Assembly (NCBI GenBank): GCA_015067525.1
Contig: SVMH01000017.1
Span: 1-38,981 of the forward strand
Direction: 5' to 3'
Length of the DNA stretch: 38,981 bases
DNA from: Oscillospiraceae bacterium
GTDB lineage: Bacteria; Bacillota; Clostridia; Oscillospirales; Oscillospiraceae
Position numbers and translations under genes: made by a program. Of this stretch, positions 1-9,500 are shown piece after piece. Numbering within the stretch: position 1 is the stretch's first letter; every line of letters starts with the position of its first letter. The notes under the pieces were generated by a model, which saw only the letters and a program-made list of their open reading frames with translations, was not told the DNA's origin and did not search any database.

Positions 1-86
1 TTCCAGGGACGATTGGAACGTCTGTGGGAATGGGAAACCTTGATACCGAAGGTTACGCCCTTGTCGCAGAATTCGCACTTAGCCAT
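1..86 (-). CDS. rpmB: 50S ribosomal protein L28, 5' part only (runs off the window)
   Basis: The reverse strand encodes 28 codons beginning MAKCEFCDKGVTFG and continuing with VSHSHRRSNRPW before the window ends. This is the N-terminus of bacterial ribosomal protein L28, a component of the large ribosomal subunit. The Cys4-x-x-Cys7 pair marks the zinc-binding (C+) form of the protein common in Clostridia. A strong ribosome-binding site (AGGAGGTG, reverse complement of 93-100) lies just upstream, and a TTGCAT-17-TATCAT promoter is at 143-171. The gene is divergent from hprK. The rest of the protein, including any second cysteine pair, lies outside the window. Confidence 0.93.
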   Translation of the reverse strand, partial: MAKCEFCDKGVTFGIKVSHSHRRSNRPW

Positions 87-142
87 CCGTTGCACCTCCT
101 TGCTGTGACTAACTTTAACGCTTGCATTCACAAGCATTTGAT

Positions 143-171
143 ATGATACCAGAAGCGAACACAAAATGCAA
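143..171 (-). promoter_or_regulatory. sigma-A-type promoter for rpmB
   Basis: On the minus strand, TTGCAT (166-171) and TATCAT (143-148) are separated by exactly 17 bases, about 57 bases upstream of the rpmB start. The -10 matches 5 of 6 consensus positions and the -35 matches 4 of 6. This is a prediction from sequence only. Confidence 0.6.
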
Positions 172-273
172 GCATTATTTGACAAAAATCTGAAAAAATT
201 TCTGCCGTCCTGAATTGACCGCCGATGCCCGCGGAAACAGGGGAGAGGGATAAGATTTTCGCGCCCTTTTCTG

Positions 274-302
274 TTGCGAAAAGTCAGTAATTATTATATA
301 AT
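274..302 (+). promoter_or_regulatory. sigma-A-type promoter for the hprK-dnaE operon
   Basis: TTGCGA (274-279), a 17-base spacer and a perfect TATAAT (297-302) lie in an AT-rich patch about 60 bases before the hprK start. It probably drives the whole hprK-glcK-murB-rapZ-yvcK-whiA-dnaE run, because I see no terminator until 9991. Confidence 0.6.
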
Positions 303-360
303 ATGAAAGAATATACTGGCAGGAAATCTGCCTTCGTACAACTTGCAGGAGGAGTGCACG

Positions 361-1320
361 ATGGAAAAAGTGAAAAGAACGCCTGCCAAGCTGCATAAGC
401 TGGTGGAGAGCTTTGGCTTTGAGATTATCAATAAGGGCCGCGACTACGACACGAGAGAGATCACGATTCCCGATGTGAACCGCCCTGCGCTGCAGCTGGT
501 GGGCTTTTACGATTACTTTGAGCCCCGCCGTCTGCAGATCTTCGGCAAGGCAGAAATGATGTTCCTGCGGGCCATGGAGCCCGAAAAGCGCATCGAGGTG
601 TTTGAAAATTTCCTGCGCTGCGAGATCCCGGCGCTGATCATCTCCCGTAATATGGAAGTGTTTCCGGAGCTGCTGGAACTGGTGGAAAAGCATGGCCGCA
701 CGCTGCTGCGCACGCCGCTGCAGACGGTGGAAGTGAGCAGCAACATCATTGACTACCTCAACCGCGCTCTGGCACCTCAGATCGTGCGCCACGGCGTGCT
801 GATGAATATCTACGGTCAGGGCGTGCTGATGCTGGGTGATTCCGGTATCGGTAAGAGTGAGACAGCCATTGAGCTCCTCAAGCGCGGCCACCGTCTGGTT
901 GCCGATGACGCGGTGGAGATCCGTCAGGTATCCAACCAGCTTTTCGGCACGGCACCGGAGATCATCCGTCACTATGTGGAGATCCGCGGCGTGGGCATCA
1001 TCGAGGTGCAGAAGCTTTTCGGTATGGGCGCTGTGCAGTTTGAAACGGAGATCGATCTGGTGATCCAGCTGGAGCCTTGGGTGGAGGGCAAGTTCTACGA
1101 TCGCCTCGGTCTGGGCGACGATACCTACACCATGTTGGGCGTTTCGCTGCCGTATCTGACCATCCCTGTGCGCCCCGGCCGTAACCTGGCCGGTATCGTG
1201 GAGATCGCTACCATGAAGAACCGCCAGATGAAGTACGGCGAGAATTCCGCCGTGGACTTTATTGAGCAGTTTGACCGCCGCGTGGACGCTATGGTGAGTC
1301 AGTCGAGGAACAACGGATGA
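361..1320 (+). CDS. hprK: HPr kinase/phosphorylase
   Basis: This is the bifunctional enzyme that phosphorylates and dephosphorylates HPr on its regulatory serine, the central signal of carbon catabolite control in Firmicutes. The 319-residue product has the family length. It carries the Walker A loop GDSGIGKS at residues 159-166 and the HprK signature EIRGVGIIEV beginning near residue 207. I chose ATG 361 because AGGAGGAG (347-354) sits at ideal spacing; a TTG at 343 lies inside that ribosome-binding site. The stop overlaps the next gene's start (ATGA), so translation with the ROK kinase is probably coupled. HprK acts in the cytoplasm as a hexamer in characterised species. Confidence 0.96.
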   Translation: MEKVKRTPAKLHKLVESFGFEIINKGRDYDTREITIPDVNRPALQLVGFYDYFEPRRLQIFGKAEMMFLRAMEPEKRIEVFENFLRCEIPALIISRNMEVFPELLELVEKHGRTLLRTPLQTVEVSSNIIDYLNRALAPQIVRHGVLMNIYGQGVLMLGDSGIGKSETAIELLKRGHRLVADDAVEIRQVSNQLFGTAPEIIRHYVEIRGVGIIEVQKLFGMGAVQFETEIDLVIQLEPWVEGKFYDRLGLGDDTYTMLGVSLPYLTIPVRPGRNLAGIVEIATMKNRQMKYGENSAVDFIEQFDRRVDAMVSQSRNNG

Positions 1321-2282
1321 AGTATATCGGCATCGATGTAGGAGGCACCAATCTGAAAGCCGGATTGGTAGACGAAAACGGCACCATACTTGCCACGACC
1401 AAAATGAAGATCGCCGCCATCAGCGACCAGGAAGAACTGGCCGCAACTATGGCTGAGATGACACGCCAGCTGGCGCAGATGACCGGAACTGCCATAGAGG
1501 AGATCGCCTCTGTGGGTGTCGGCGTACCCGGCACGGTGGAGATCCGCTCCGGTATGCTGCTTTACAGCTGCAATCTGACGCTGCGCAACGTGCCGCTGCG
1601 CCGCCTGTTCCATAAGCACCTGCGCATGCCGTTATACATTGAGAATGACGCCAACTGTGCGGCTCTGGCAGAGTACTACGTGGGCGCCGGACAGGGCAGT
1701 AAGCGCTTTGTCATGGTGACGTTGGGTACCGGCATCGGCGGCGGCATCGTCCATAACGGCAAGATCTTCCACGGCTCCAACGGTATGGCCGGTGAAGTGG
1801 GTCATATGTCGATCGCGTACGGCGGACACCCCTGTCCCTGCGGCCGGAAGGGCTGCTGGGAGCAGTATGCTTCCGCCAGCGCCCTCAAGCGTTTGACGCG
1901 CGAGGCCATGGACCGCGCGCCTGAGAGCATACTTGCGCAGGTAGTGGCAGAAAATAACGGCAGTGTCAGCGGACAGTCCGCCTTCATTGCGGCGCGCCGC
2001 GGCGACAGTGTGGGGCAGCAGGTGTGTGATACGTATATCCGGTATCTTTCCGCCGGTATTATCAATCTGGTGAATATTTTCCAGCCTGACACGCTGGCCA
2101 TCGGCGGCGGTGTCAGCAATGAAACGGATGAGCAGCTGCTGATCCCCGTACAGCGGCAGGTGGCGCAGGAGTCCATTCCCTGCAGCCGCGACAAGCGGAC
2201 GCGCATCGCCAAGGCGCAGCTGGGCAACGATGCCGGCATCATCGGCGCCGCGCTGCTGGGAAAGAAAAAGCGTTCTATTTGA
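1317..2282 (+). CDS. glcK: ROK-family glucokinase
   Basis: The 321-residue protein has the N-terminal phosphate-binding loop IGIDVGGTNLKAG of ROK sugar kinases. It also has the family zinc site, with ligands His163, Cys173, Cys175 and Cys180 (motif CPCGRKGC). In Firmicutes this subfamily phosphorylates glucose to glucose-6-phosphate. Exact substrate specificity cannot be read from sequence, and N-acetylated hexosamines are an alternative given the cell-wall neighbours. The start overlaps the hprK stop by four bases. Its position directly after the HPr kinase joins sugar phosphorylation to catabolite-control signalling in one transcript. Confidence 0.9.
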   Translation: MKYIGIDVGGTNLKAGLVDENGTILATTKMKIAAISDQEELAATMAEMTRQLAQMTGTAIEEIASVGVGVPGTVEIRSGMLLYSCNLTLRNVPLRRLFHKHLRMPLYIENDANCAALAEYYVGAGQGSKRFVMVTLGTGIGGGIVHNGKIFHGSNGMAGEVGHMSIAYGGHPCPCGRKGCWEQYASASALKRLTREAMDRAPESILAQVVAENNGSVSGQSAFIAARRGDSVGQQVCDTYIRYLSAGIINLVNIFQPDTLAIGGGVSNETDEQLLIPVQRQVAQESIPCSRDKRTRIAKAQLGNDAGIIGAALLGKKKRSI

Positions 2283-2297
2283 TTTGGAGGAACAAAT

Positions 2298-3206
2298 ATG
2301 TTCTGGTATGAAACATTTGATGAGATCATGGCCCACGAACTGCCTGCGGTGCAGGTGGAAAAGGATGTGCCGCTTTGCCGGCATACGTCCTTCCGTATCG
2401 GCGGCCCTGCCCGCCGTATGGCATTTCCCACCTCGACAGCGGAGCTGGCAGGCACCATGGACGCCGCCGCGCGCTGCGGCGTGCAGCCCTTCGTGCTGGG
2501 TAAGGGAACCAATCTGCTGATGGCGGATGAAGGTCTGGATACGCTGGTCATTAAGACGGAGAACATGAACGCCATCCGCCAGCTGGACGAGTTGACGCTG
2601 GAGGCTGACGCCGGTGTGTCGCTGGCCCGCTTTGCGGTGTTTGCCCAGCAGGCGGGTCTGGCAGGTATGGAGTTTGCCCACGGCATCCCGGGAAGTCTGG
2701 GTGGCGCCATGTACATGAACGCCGGCGCCTACGGCGGCGAGATGAAGGATATCGTCGCGGAAGTGACAGCTCTTTTCCCCGGCGGTGTGCGTACGCTGAC
2801 GGTGGAGGAGGCGGAACTGGGCTATCGCAGCAGTGCTTTTGCCAGAAACGGCGCTATTGTGCTGTCTGTGAAAGTCCGCCTGCACAAGGATGAGCCTGCC
2901 GCCATCCGCGCTCGGATGGATGAGCTGATGGCCCGCCGCAAGAAGACTCAGCCGCTGGAATATCCCAGCGCCGGCAGCACCTTTAAGCGCCCTGTGGGCA
3001 ACTTTGCCGGCACGCTGATCGAGCAGACCGGGCTGAAGGGACTGACAGTGGGCGGCGCGCAGGTGTCTGAAAAACACGCCGGCTTTGTCATCAATGTGGG
3101 CGGTGCGACTGCTGCCGACGTGATGGCGCTGATCGAAGAGGTACAAAAGCGGGTGCTGGAAGCTTCCGGTGTACAGTTGGAGCCGGAGGTCCGCATTATC
3201 CGCTAA
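2298..3206 (+). CDS. murB: UDP-N-acetylenolpyruvoylglucosamine reductase
   Basis: MurB is the FAD enzyme that makes UDP-N-acetylmuramic acid, the second committed step of peptidoglycan precursor synthesis, using NADPH. The 302-residue protein has the type II (Gram-positive) layout. It contains HTSFRIGG near the N-terminus, the FAD-binding stretch GIPGSLGGAMYMNAGAYGGE, YRSSAF, and SAGSTFKRP with Ser227 as the expected proton donor. The C-terminal EPEVRII supplies the catalytic glutamate. ATG 2298 follows GGAGG (2286-2290). Its place between glcK and rapZ is typical of the Firmicutes hprK/yvcK neighbourhood. Confidence 0.96.
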   Translation: MFWYETFDEIMAHELPAVQVEKDVPLCRHTSFRIGGPARRMAFPTSTAELAGTMDAAARCGVQPFVLGKGTNLLMADEGLDTLVIKTENMNAIRQLDELTLEADAGVSLARFAVFAQQAGLAGMEFAHGIPGSLGGAMYMNAGAYGGEMKDIVAEVTALFPGGVRTLTVEEAELGYRSSAFARNGAIVLSVKVRLHKDEPAAIRARMDELMARRKKTQPLEYPSAGSTFKRPVGNFAGTLIEQTGLKGLTVGGAQVSEKHAGFVINVGGATAADVMALIEEVQKRVLEASGVQLEPEVRIIR

Positions 3207-3218
3207 AGGAGCGTTTTT

Positions 3219-4076
3219 ATGGAGATTCTGATCATATCCGGTCTTTCCGGCGGCGGCAAGAGTAAAGCTGCCTCGTTTCTGGAGGATATCGGTTACTATA
3301 TCGTAGACAATCTGCCGGCGGAGATGATGGTCAAGTTTGCCGACTTCTGCGCTGCATCCAGCGGCCGCTACGACCGCGTGGCGCTGGTGTATGACGTGCG
3401 TGCCGGCGAGCCTTTTGACCTGCTGGTGGACACGCTGGAGCGTCTGAAGACCACCGGCGTCAACTGCCGGATGCTGTTTCTGGAGGCATCCACCAACACC
3501 ATCATCAACCGCTATAAGGAGACCCGCCGCATCCATCCGCTGGCGTCGCAGGGACTGAATATCGAGCAGGCCATCGCCAAAGAGCGCGAGCTGATGCAGC
3601 CTGTGCGTGATCACGCCGACTTTGTTCTGGACTCCAGCTCGTTCTCCACTGCCAAGCTGCGCAGCGAGATGCTGAACCTGTTTGGTGACCAGAAGGACCG
3701 GATGGGTCTGAATGTGAACGTGCTGTCTTTTGGCTTCAAGCACGGCATTCCCATCGAGGCCGATCTGGTGTTCGACGTGCGATTCATGCCCAATCCCTAC
3801 TATGTGGCAGAGCTGAAGAATAAGACCGGTCTGGACGCGGAAGTCCGCGATTTTGTGCTGAGTTTTCAGCAGACCCATGGTTTTCTGGAACAACTGAAAG
3901 AGATGCTGAAATTCCTGCTGCCCCTTTACAAGGAAGAGGGCAAGACGGTGCTGGTGATCGCCATCGGCTGTACCGGCGGACATCACCGCTCGGTGGCTGT
4001 GGCCCACGAGATATCGGAATTTATCGTTGCAGAGGGCTATCCCGTTACGGAGAATCACAGAGACATTTCCCGCTAA
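3219..4076 (+). CDS. rapZ: RapZ/YvcJ-type nucleotide-binding protein
   Basis: This 285-residue P-loop protein has Walker A GLSGGGKS at residues 8-15 and the conserved C-terminal block CTGGHHRSVAVAHE. The family hydrolyses nucleotides in Bacillus (YvcJ). In E. coli (RapZ) it is an RNA-binding adaptor that controls glucosamine-6-phosphate synthase through small RNAs. The role in Clostridia is not established, and no partner small RNA is visible here. The gene is preceded by AAAGGAG just after the murB stop and followed 11 bases later by yvcK, the standard Firmicutes order. Confidence 0.93.
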   Translation: MEILIISGLSGGGKSKAASFLEDIGYYIVDNLPAEMMVKFADFCAASSGRYDRVALVYDVRAGEPFDLLVDTLERLKTTGVNCRMLFLEASTNTIINRYKETRRIHPLASQGLNIEQAIAKERELMQPVRDHADFVLDSSSFSTAKLRSEMLNLFGDQKDRMGLNVNVLSFGFKHGIPIEADLVFDVRFMPNPYYVAELKNKTGLDAEVRDFVLSFQQTHGFLEQLKEMLKFLLPLYKEEGKTVLVIAIGCTGGHHRSVAVAHEISEFIVAEGYPVTENHRDISR

Positions 4077-4087
4077 GGAGGCGGCAC

Positions 4088-5131
4088 ATGGAGCGTTATA
4101 TCTATCAGGTGGCGCCGGAACAGGGTGCGAAAGTTGTCGCCATCGGCGGCGGAACAGGCCTTTCCACTATGCTGCGCGGCCTGAAACTCTATACCAAAAA
4201 TCTGACGGCCATTGTCACGGTGGCCGATGACGGCGGTGGCAGCGGCGTGCTGCGTCAGGAGATGGGCATGCCGCCTCCCGGCGATATCCGCCACTGCATG
4301 GAGGCGCTGGCCAATGTAGAGCCGCTGATGGGCCAGCTGCTGCAGTATCGCTTCAAAGAGGGCGGACTGACAGGCCAGAGCTTCGGCAATCTGATCCTGG
4401 CTGCCCTTAACGGCATCATGCCCACCTTTGATCAAGCAGTGGAGGCCATGAGTCAGGTGCTGGCCATCACGGGCCGCATTTTGCCGGTGACAACGGAAAA
4501 TGTACTGTTGGAAGCAGAGTTTGAAAACGGAGCCACCGTGTTGGGCGAGAGCCACATCTGCCTTGCCAAGAAAGAGCAGGACTGCCGCATCCGCCGTGTG
4601 CGGCTGCTGCCGGAGAATCCTCCTGCGCTGCAGGCCGCCATCACCGCCATCGAGGAGGCGGAGATGATCATCTTTGCACCCGGCAGCCTTTATACCAGCA
4701 TCATTCCTAACCTGCTGGTGGACGGCATTGTGGATGCGGTGCGCCGCAGCGATGCGCTGAAGGTGTACGCCTGCAACATCATGACCGAGGCAGGGGAGAC
4801 GGAGGGCTATACGGTCTCCGACCATATCCGGGCGCTGTTCCGTCACTCTTACGCCGGCCTTTTCAACCTGTGCCTGACCAATTCCGCCAGCATCCCGCAG
4901 GCTGTGCTGCAGCGCTATCATCGCGAGGGCGCGTCGGTCACTTTCTGCGATAAGGAGGCCTGCGAAGCGTTGGGCGTGGAGATCGTCACCCGTCCGGTGG
5001 CCACGGTGGAAAACGGCTGCGTGCGGCACAATCCGGGGCATCTGGCCCGGGAGCTGATGAACCTGCACGCCGAGCGCACCATCCGCATTGCGGATAGGAG
5101 CCAGGCGCCGCGTTATCAGAGAGAACGCTAA
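4088..5131 (+). CDS. yvcK: Gluconeogenesis factor, YvcK/CofD-like
   Basis: The 347-residue protein starts with the nucleotide-sugar-binding loop VVAIGGGTGLST. It contains the family hallmark ADDGGGSGVLRQ followed by PPPGDIRHC. YvcK proteins bind UDP-sugars and are needed for growth on gluconeogenic carbon sources and for normal peptidoglycan assembly in Bacillus and relatives. The fold resembles CofD, but the context (rapZ upstream, whiA downstream) argues for YvcK rather than F420 synthesis. ATG 4088 follows TAAGGAGG. Confidence 0.94.
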   Translation: MERYIYQVAPEQGAKVVAIGGGTGLSTMLRGLKLYTKNLTAIVTVADDGGGSGVLRQEMGMPPPGDIRHCMEALANVEPLMGQLLQYRFKEGGLTGQSFGNLILAALNGIMPTFDQAVEAMSQVLAITGRILPVTTENVLLEAEFENGATVLGESHICLAKKEQDCRIRRVRLLPENPPALQAAITAIEEAEMIIFAPGSLYTSIIPNLLVDGIVDAVRRSDALKVYACNIMTEAGETEGYTVSDHIRALFRHSYAGLFNLCLTNSASIPQAVLQRYHREGASVTFCDKEACEALGVEIVTRPVATVENGCVRHNPGHLARELMNLHAERTIRIADRSQAPRYQRER

Positions 5132-5143
5132 AGGAGGTATGGC

Positions 5144-6055
5144 ATGCACTCGTTTGCCTATAAAGTGAAAAGTGAATTGTGCCGCCCACATGTGCAGCGC
5201 GCCTGCTGCGCGCGGGCGGAGGCATACGGCGTGCTGCTGTACTGCAACACATTCAACATGCAGGAGGTCCGTATCATTACGGAAAACCCGGAATTCGCAT
5301 CCCGCTTGCCGCGGCTTTTCAAGCGCGCCTTTGACCTGCGGTTTGACCGCTTGCCCGACGAGGATGAGCACCGCGGCAAGCTGGTGTTCCAGATCACGCA
5401 GCCGGAGAAGCTGGAGAAGATCGTCAACCAGCTGGGGTATGACATGCGGCAGAATCTGGTGCTGCACGTAAACTTCGGAATTTTGGAGGACGAATGCTGC
5501 CGCACTTCGTTTCTGCGCGGCGCGTTTCTTGCCGGCGGCAGTGTGACCGATCCGGAAAAGCGCTACCATCTGGAACTGACCACCTCTCATGTACAGGCCA
5601 GCCGCGAGATGTCGGCGCTGCTGACGGAGATGGGCTTTCTGCCCCGTAACGTGATGCGCGGCGGCAACAGCGTGACTTATTTTAAGCAGTGCGAGCATAT
5701 TGAAGACCTGCTGACCACCATCGGCGCACCGGCAGCCGCGGTGGAGATGATGACCACCAAACTGGAAAAAGAGCTGGTCAACAACGCCAACCGCGCCATG
5801 AACTGCGATATGGCCAACGTGAATAAGACGCTGGATGCAGCGCAGGAGCAGTGCGATGCCATTGAGATCCTGCGTGATGCCGGCAAGCTGGACCTTCTGC
5901 CCAAGCAGATCAAGGAAACGGCTCTGCTGCGTCTGCAGCATCCGGAGCTGTCGCTGGGACAGCTGGCGGAGCGCTGTATGCCGCCGGTGACAAAATCTTG
6001 TATCAACCACAGAATGAGAAAAATCATGGAGATTGCGAGGGATTTGGATGAATAA
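5144..6055 (+). CDS. whiA: DNA-binding protein WhiA
   Basis: The 303-residue protein has the WhiA architecture: an N-terminal region beginning SFAYKVKSELC, a LAGLIDADG-endonuclease-derived middle (FLRGAFLAGGSV near residues 120-130), and a C-terminal helix-turn-helix ending in PPVTKSCINHRMRKI. WhiA regulates sporulation septation in Streptomyces and affects cell division and chromosome organisation in Bacillus. I would expect a cell-division role here. A strong AAGGAGGT ribosome-binding site precedes ATG 5144. The last eight bases overlap the next gene. Confidence 0.95.
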   Translation: MHSFAYKVKSELCRPHVQRACCARAEAYGVLLYCNTFNMQEVRIITENPEFASRLPRLFKRAFDLRFDRLPDEDEHRGKLVFQITQPEKLEKIVNQLGYDMRQNLVLHVNFGILEDECCRTSFLRGAFLAGGSVTDPEKRYHLELTTSHVQASREMSALLTEMGFLPRNVMRGGNSVTYFKQCEHIEDLLTTIGAPAAAVEMMTTKLEKELVNNANRAMNCDMANVNKTLDAAQEQCDAIEILRDAGKLDLLPKQIKETALLRLQHPELSLGQLAERCMPPVTKSCINHRMRKIMEIARDLDE

Positions 6056-6497
6056 ACTGGAACGCTGCCGTAAGGCAATGGAATACCATAACCGCGGTTT
6101 CAACTGCGGTCAGAGCGTGCTGGAGGCTTTCCGCGACCTGACCGGTCTGACAGAGGAGCAGGGCCGCGGTATTGCCACCGGCCTCGGCGGAGGATTCCGC
6201 AGCGGTGACATCTGCGGCGCCGCCAGCGGCGCTGTGCTGGTGCTGGGCATGCTGCATCCCCACAACACCGAGGATATGGCCCAGAAATCTGTTACCGCTA
6301 AAATCGTGAAGGAGTTTGTACGCCGTTTTACCGCACAGTTTCAGGACAAGCTGGACTGCCGTGATCTGCTGAGCGCCAAGGGCCTGCAGGGCACGCCGGA
6401 GGTGGCGGAGCTGGGTGCTTCCAAGCACTGCGAAACGCTGATCATCTCCGCAGTCGCCATTTTGTACGATTATCTGGAAGAGCTGAACAAGGAGTAA
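6048..6497 (+). CDS. C_GCAxxG_C_C family putative redox-active protein
   Basis: This 149-residue protein has spaced cysteines in conserved surroundings: FNCGQSV near the N-terminus, GDICGAASGAVL in the middle, KLDCRDLL, and KHCETLI near the C-terminus. That matches the C_GCAxxG_C_C family, small proteins of anaerobes proposed to be redox-active or to bind a metal cluster. Their biochemical role is not established. I prefer ATG 6048, preceded by GAGGG, over an in-frame upstream start at 6033. It overlaps whiA by eight bases and ends five bases before dnaE, so it is co-translated with replication and division genes. Confidence 0.85.
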   Translation: MNKLERCRKAMEYHNRGFNCGQSVLEAFRDLTGLTEEQGRGIATGLGGGFRSGDICGAASGAVLVLGMLHPHNTEDMAQKSVTAKIVKEFVRRFTAQFQDKLDCRDLLSAKGLQGTPEVAELGASKHCETLIISAVAILYDYLEELNKE

Positions 6498-6501
6498 CAC
6501 C

Positions 6502-9500
6502 ATGTCCTTTGCGCATCTGCACGTCCATACGGAATACAGTCTTCTGGACGGCGCGTGCCGCATCCGGGATCTTGCCAAGCGGGTCAAGGAACTGGGCCAG
6601 ACGGCGGTAGCCATCACCGATCACGGCGCCATGTACGGTGTGATCGACTTTTACCGTGCCTGCAAAGCCGAGGGGATCCACCCCGTCATTGGCTGCGAGG
6701 TCTATGTAGCCGCCCGTGGCCGCAAGGATAAGATCCACGAGTTTGATGCCGAGTCGCGCCATCTGGTACTGCTGTGTCAGAATGAAACAGGTTACCGCAA
6801 CCTGTCCTATATGGTCAGCCAGGCCTATGTGGAGGGCTTTTACATCAAGCCCCGCATCGACCTGGAGCTTTTGCGCGCCCATTCCGAAGGCTTGATCGGC
6901 CTTTCTGCCTGCCTTGCCGGCGAGATCCCCAAGCGCATCATGAACGGCAACTATGAAGGTGCTAAGGAATACGCCCTGATGATGCAGGATATTCTGGGTG
7001 CGGGCAATTTCTACCTTGAACTGCAGGATCACGGCATCCGCGAGCAGCAGGAGGTCAACCGCGCACTTCTGCGCCTGCATCAGGAGACCGGCATCCCGCT
7101 GGTGGCCACCAACGACGCTCATTATCTGCGCCGCGAGGATGCCGAGAGCCACGATGTGCTGCTTTGCATCCAGACCGGTAAGACGGTGGACGACGCCAAC
7201 CGCATGCGCTATGAGCCGCAGAACTTCTACCTGCGCTCCACGGAGGAGATGGAGGCACTGTTCTCCGGCTATCCCGACGCCGTTGAAAATACCCAGCGCA
7301 TTGCCGACCGATGCCACTTTGATTTTACCTTCGGCAAGTATCACCTGCCGGAATTCAAGCTGCCTCCCGGCTACGATTCGCCCACGTACCTGCGCAAGCT
7401 GTGTGAAGAGGGTTTCTTGGAGCGTTACGGTACGGACAAGGAGCACTACCGTGCCCAGCTGGAATATGAGATGGATATGATCGGTAAAATGGGATTTACC
7501 GACTATTTCCTCATCGTCTCCGACTTTGTCCGCTATGCCAAGAGCGTTGGCATTCCTGTGGGTCCCGGCCGCGGCAGCGCCGCAGGCAGCATGGTGTCCT
7601 ACTGCCTGCATATTACGGACATTGACCCCATGGACTACAGCCTCTATTTTGAGCGCTTTCTGAACCCCGAGCGCGTGTCCATGCCCGATATCGATATGGA
7701 CTTTGGCGATACGCGCCGCGGGGAAGTGGTGGACTATGTCCGCCGCAAGTATGGCGACGACCATGTGGCGCAGATCGTCACCTTCGGTACCATGGCCGCC
7801 CGCGGCGCCATCCGCGACGTAGGCCGCGTGCTGAATATCCCCTATGCCGAGGTGGACACCGTGGCCAAACTGGTGCCCGCCACGCTGCATATCACGCTGG
7901 ATGACGCACTGCGTCTGAGTAAGCAGCTCTCCGACCTCTACGAGGCGGACGAAAAGGTGCGTCGGCTCATCGATATGGCCCGCGCCGTGGAGGGCATGCC
8001 CCGCCATGCATCCACCCATGCCGCCGGCGTGGTCATTACCAAGCGGCCTGTCTACGAATATGTCCCGCTGGCCCGCAACGACGAATCCATCGTCTGCCAG
8101 TATACGATGGTGACGCTGGAAGAACTAGGCCTTTTGAAGATGGACTTTTTGGGTCTGCGCAACCTGACGGTGCTGGACGACGCGGTGAAAATGGTGCAGA
8201 AAACGCAGCCGGATTTCACGCTGGACGGCATCCCCATGGACGATGAGGAGACCTTCGCCATGCTGACGCAGGGCCGCACCTCCGGCGTGTTCCAGATGGA
8301 ATCCACCGGCATGACCGGCGTGTGTCTGGGCCTGAAACCCCACAATATTGAAGATATCACGGCCATTATCGCCCTGTACCGTCCCGGCCCCATGGAGTCG
8401 ATCCCGCGCTTCATCGCCTGCAAACATGACCCTAAGCTGATCACCTATAAGCACCCGTCTCTGGAGCCCATTCTGTCCGTGACCTACGGCTGCATCGTCT
8501 ATCAGGAACAGGTCATTGAGATCTTCCGCAAACTGGGCGGCTACAGCCTTGGCCAGGCCGATATGGTGCGCCGCGCCATCTCCAAAAAGAAGGCCAAGGA
8601 GATCGAAAAGGAGCGCAAAACCTTCGTCTACGGTGACAAGGAAAGAGGCATTACAGGCTGCATTGCCAACGGGATTCCCGAGGCCACGGCACAGGGCATC
8701 TACGACGAGATCTACGATTTTGCCAACTACGCCTTCAACAAGGCTCACGCCGTCAGCTACGCGGTGGTAGCCTATCAGACTGCCTATTTTAAGTGCCACT
8801 ATACCCGGGAATATATGGCGGCGCTGCTGACCAGCGTGCTGGATAACTCCGACAAGGTGGCCGAGTATATCGCCGAGTGCAAGGAGTGCAAGATCGCGCT
8901 CCTGCCGCCGGATGTGAATGCATCCTATGATCGCTTCACGGTGGAAGAAGGCGGTATTCGCTTCGGTCTCGTGGCCATCAAGAATATAGGCCGCGGCTTT
9001 ATCCAGTCTCTGGTACGTGAGCGGCAGCTGAACGGGCCGTTCGCGTCCTTCCAGGACTTTTGCGAGCGAATGTTCGACTGCAGCGACATGAATAAGCGCG
9101 CAGTGGAGAACCTCATTCGCAGCGGTGCCTTTGACTGTCTGGGCGCCCGCCGCTCTCAGCTGATGGCGGTATATGAAAAGGTGCTTGACTCCATCGCCGC
9201 CAGCCGCCGCCAGAACGTGGAGGGGCAGCTGGACTTCTTCGGCATGTCCATGACGTCTGCCGGTACCAGCCACTCCCGCATTGACCTTCCGGATATTCCG
9301 GAATATACCGCCACCGAGCGGATGTTCATGGAGAAGGAGACCACCGGCCTCTATCTCTCCGGCCACCCTATGAGCGATTACCGCGACGCAGCGCGCCGCG
9401 CCGGCGCCGCACCTATCCACGCCGTGCTGGAGGATTTTGCCGCCGAGGACGGCCCCAAGCGCTTTGCTGACGGCCAGAATATCACGATTGCCGGTGTGGT

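Noticed and set aside
1632-4058. Long minus-strand open frame (about 808 codons) opposite glcK, murB and rapZ
   Set aside because: It is histidine- and glutamine-rich, typical of the antisense of GC-rich coding DNA. It has no ribosome-binding site or domain, and it crosses three well-supported genes.
4073-6103. Minus-strand open frame opposite yvcK and whiA
   Set aside because: Antisense shadow with no recognisable domain; both plus-strand genes have full family motifs.
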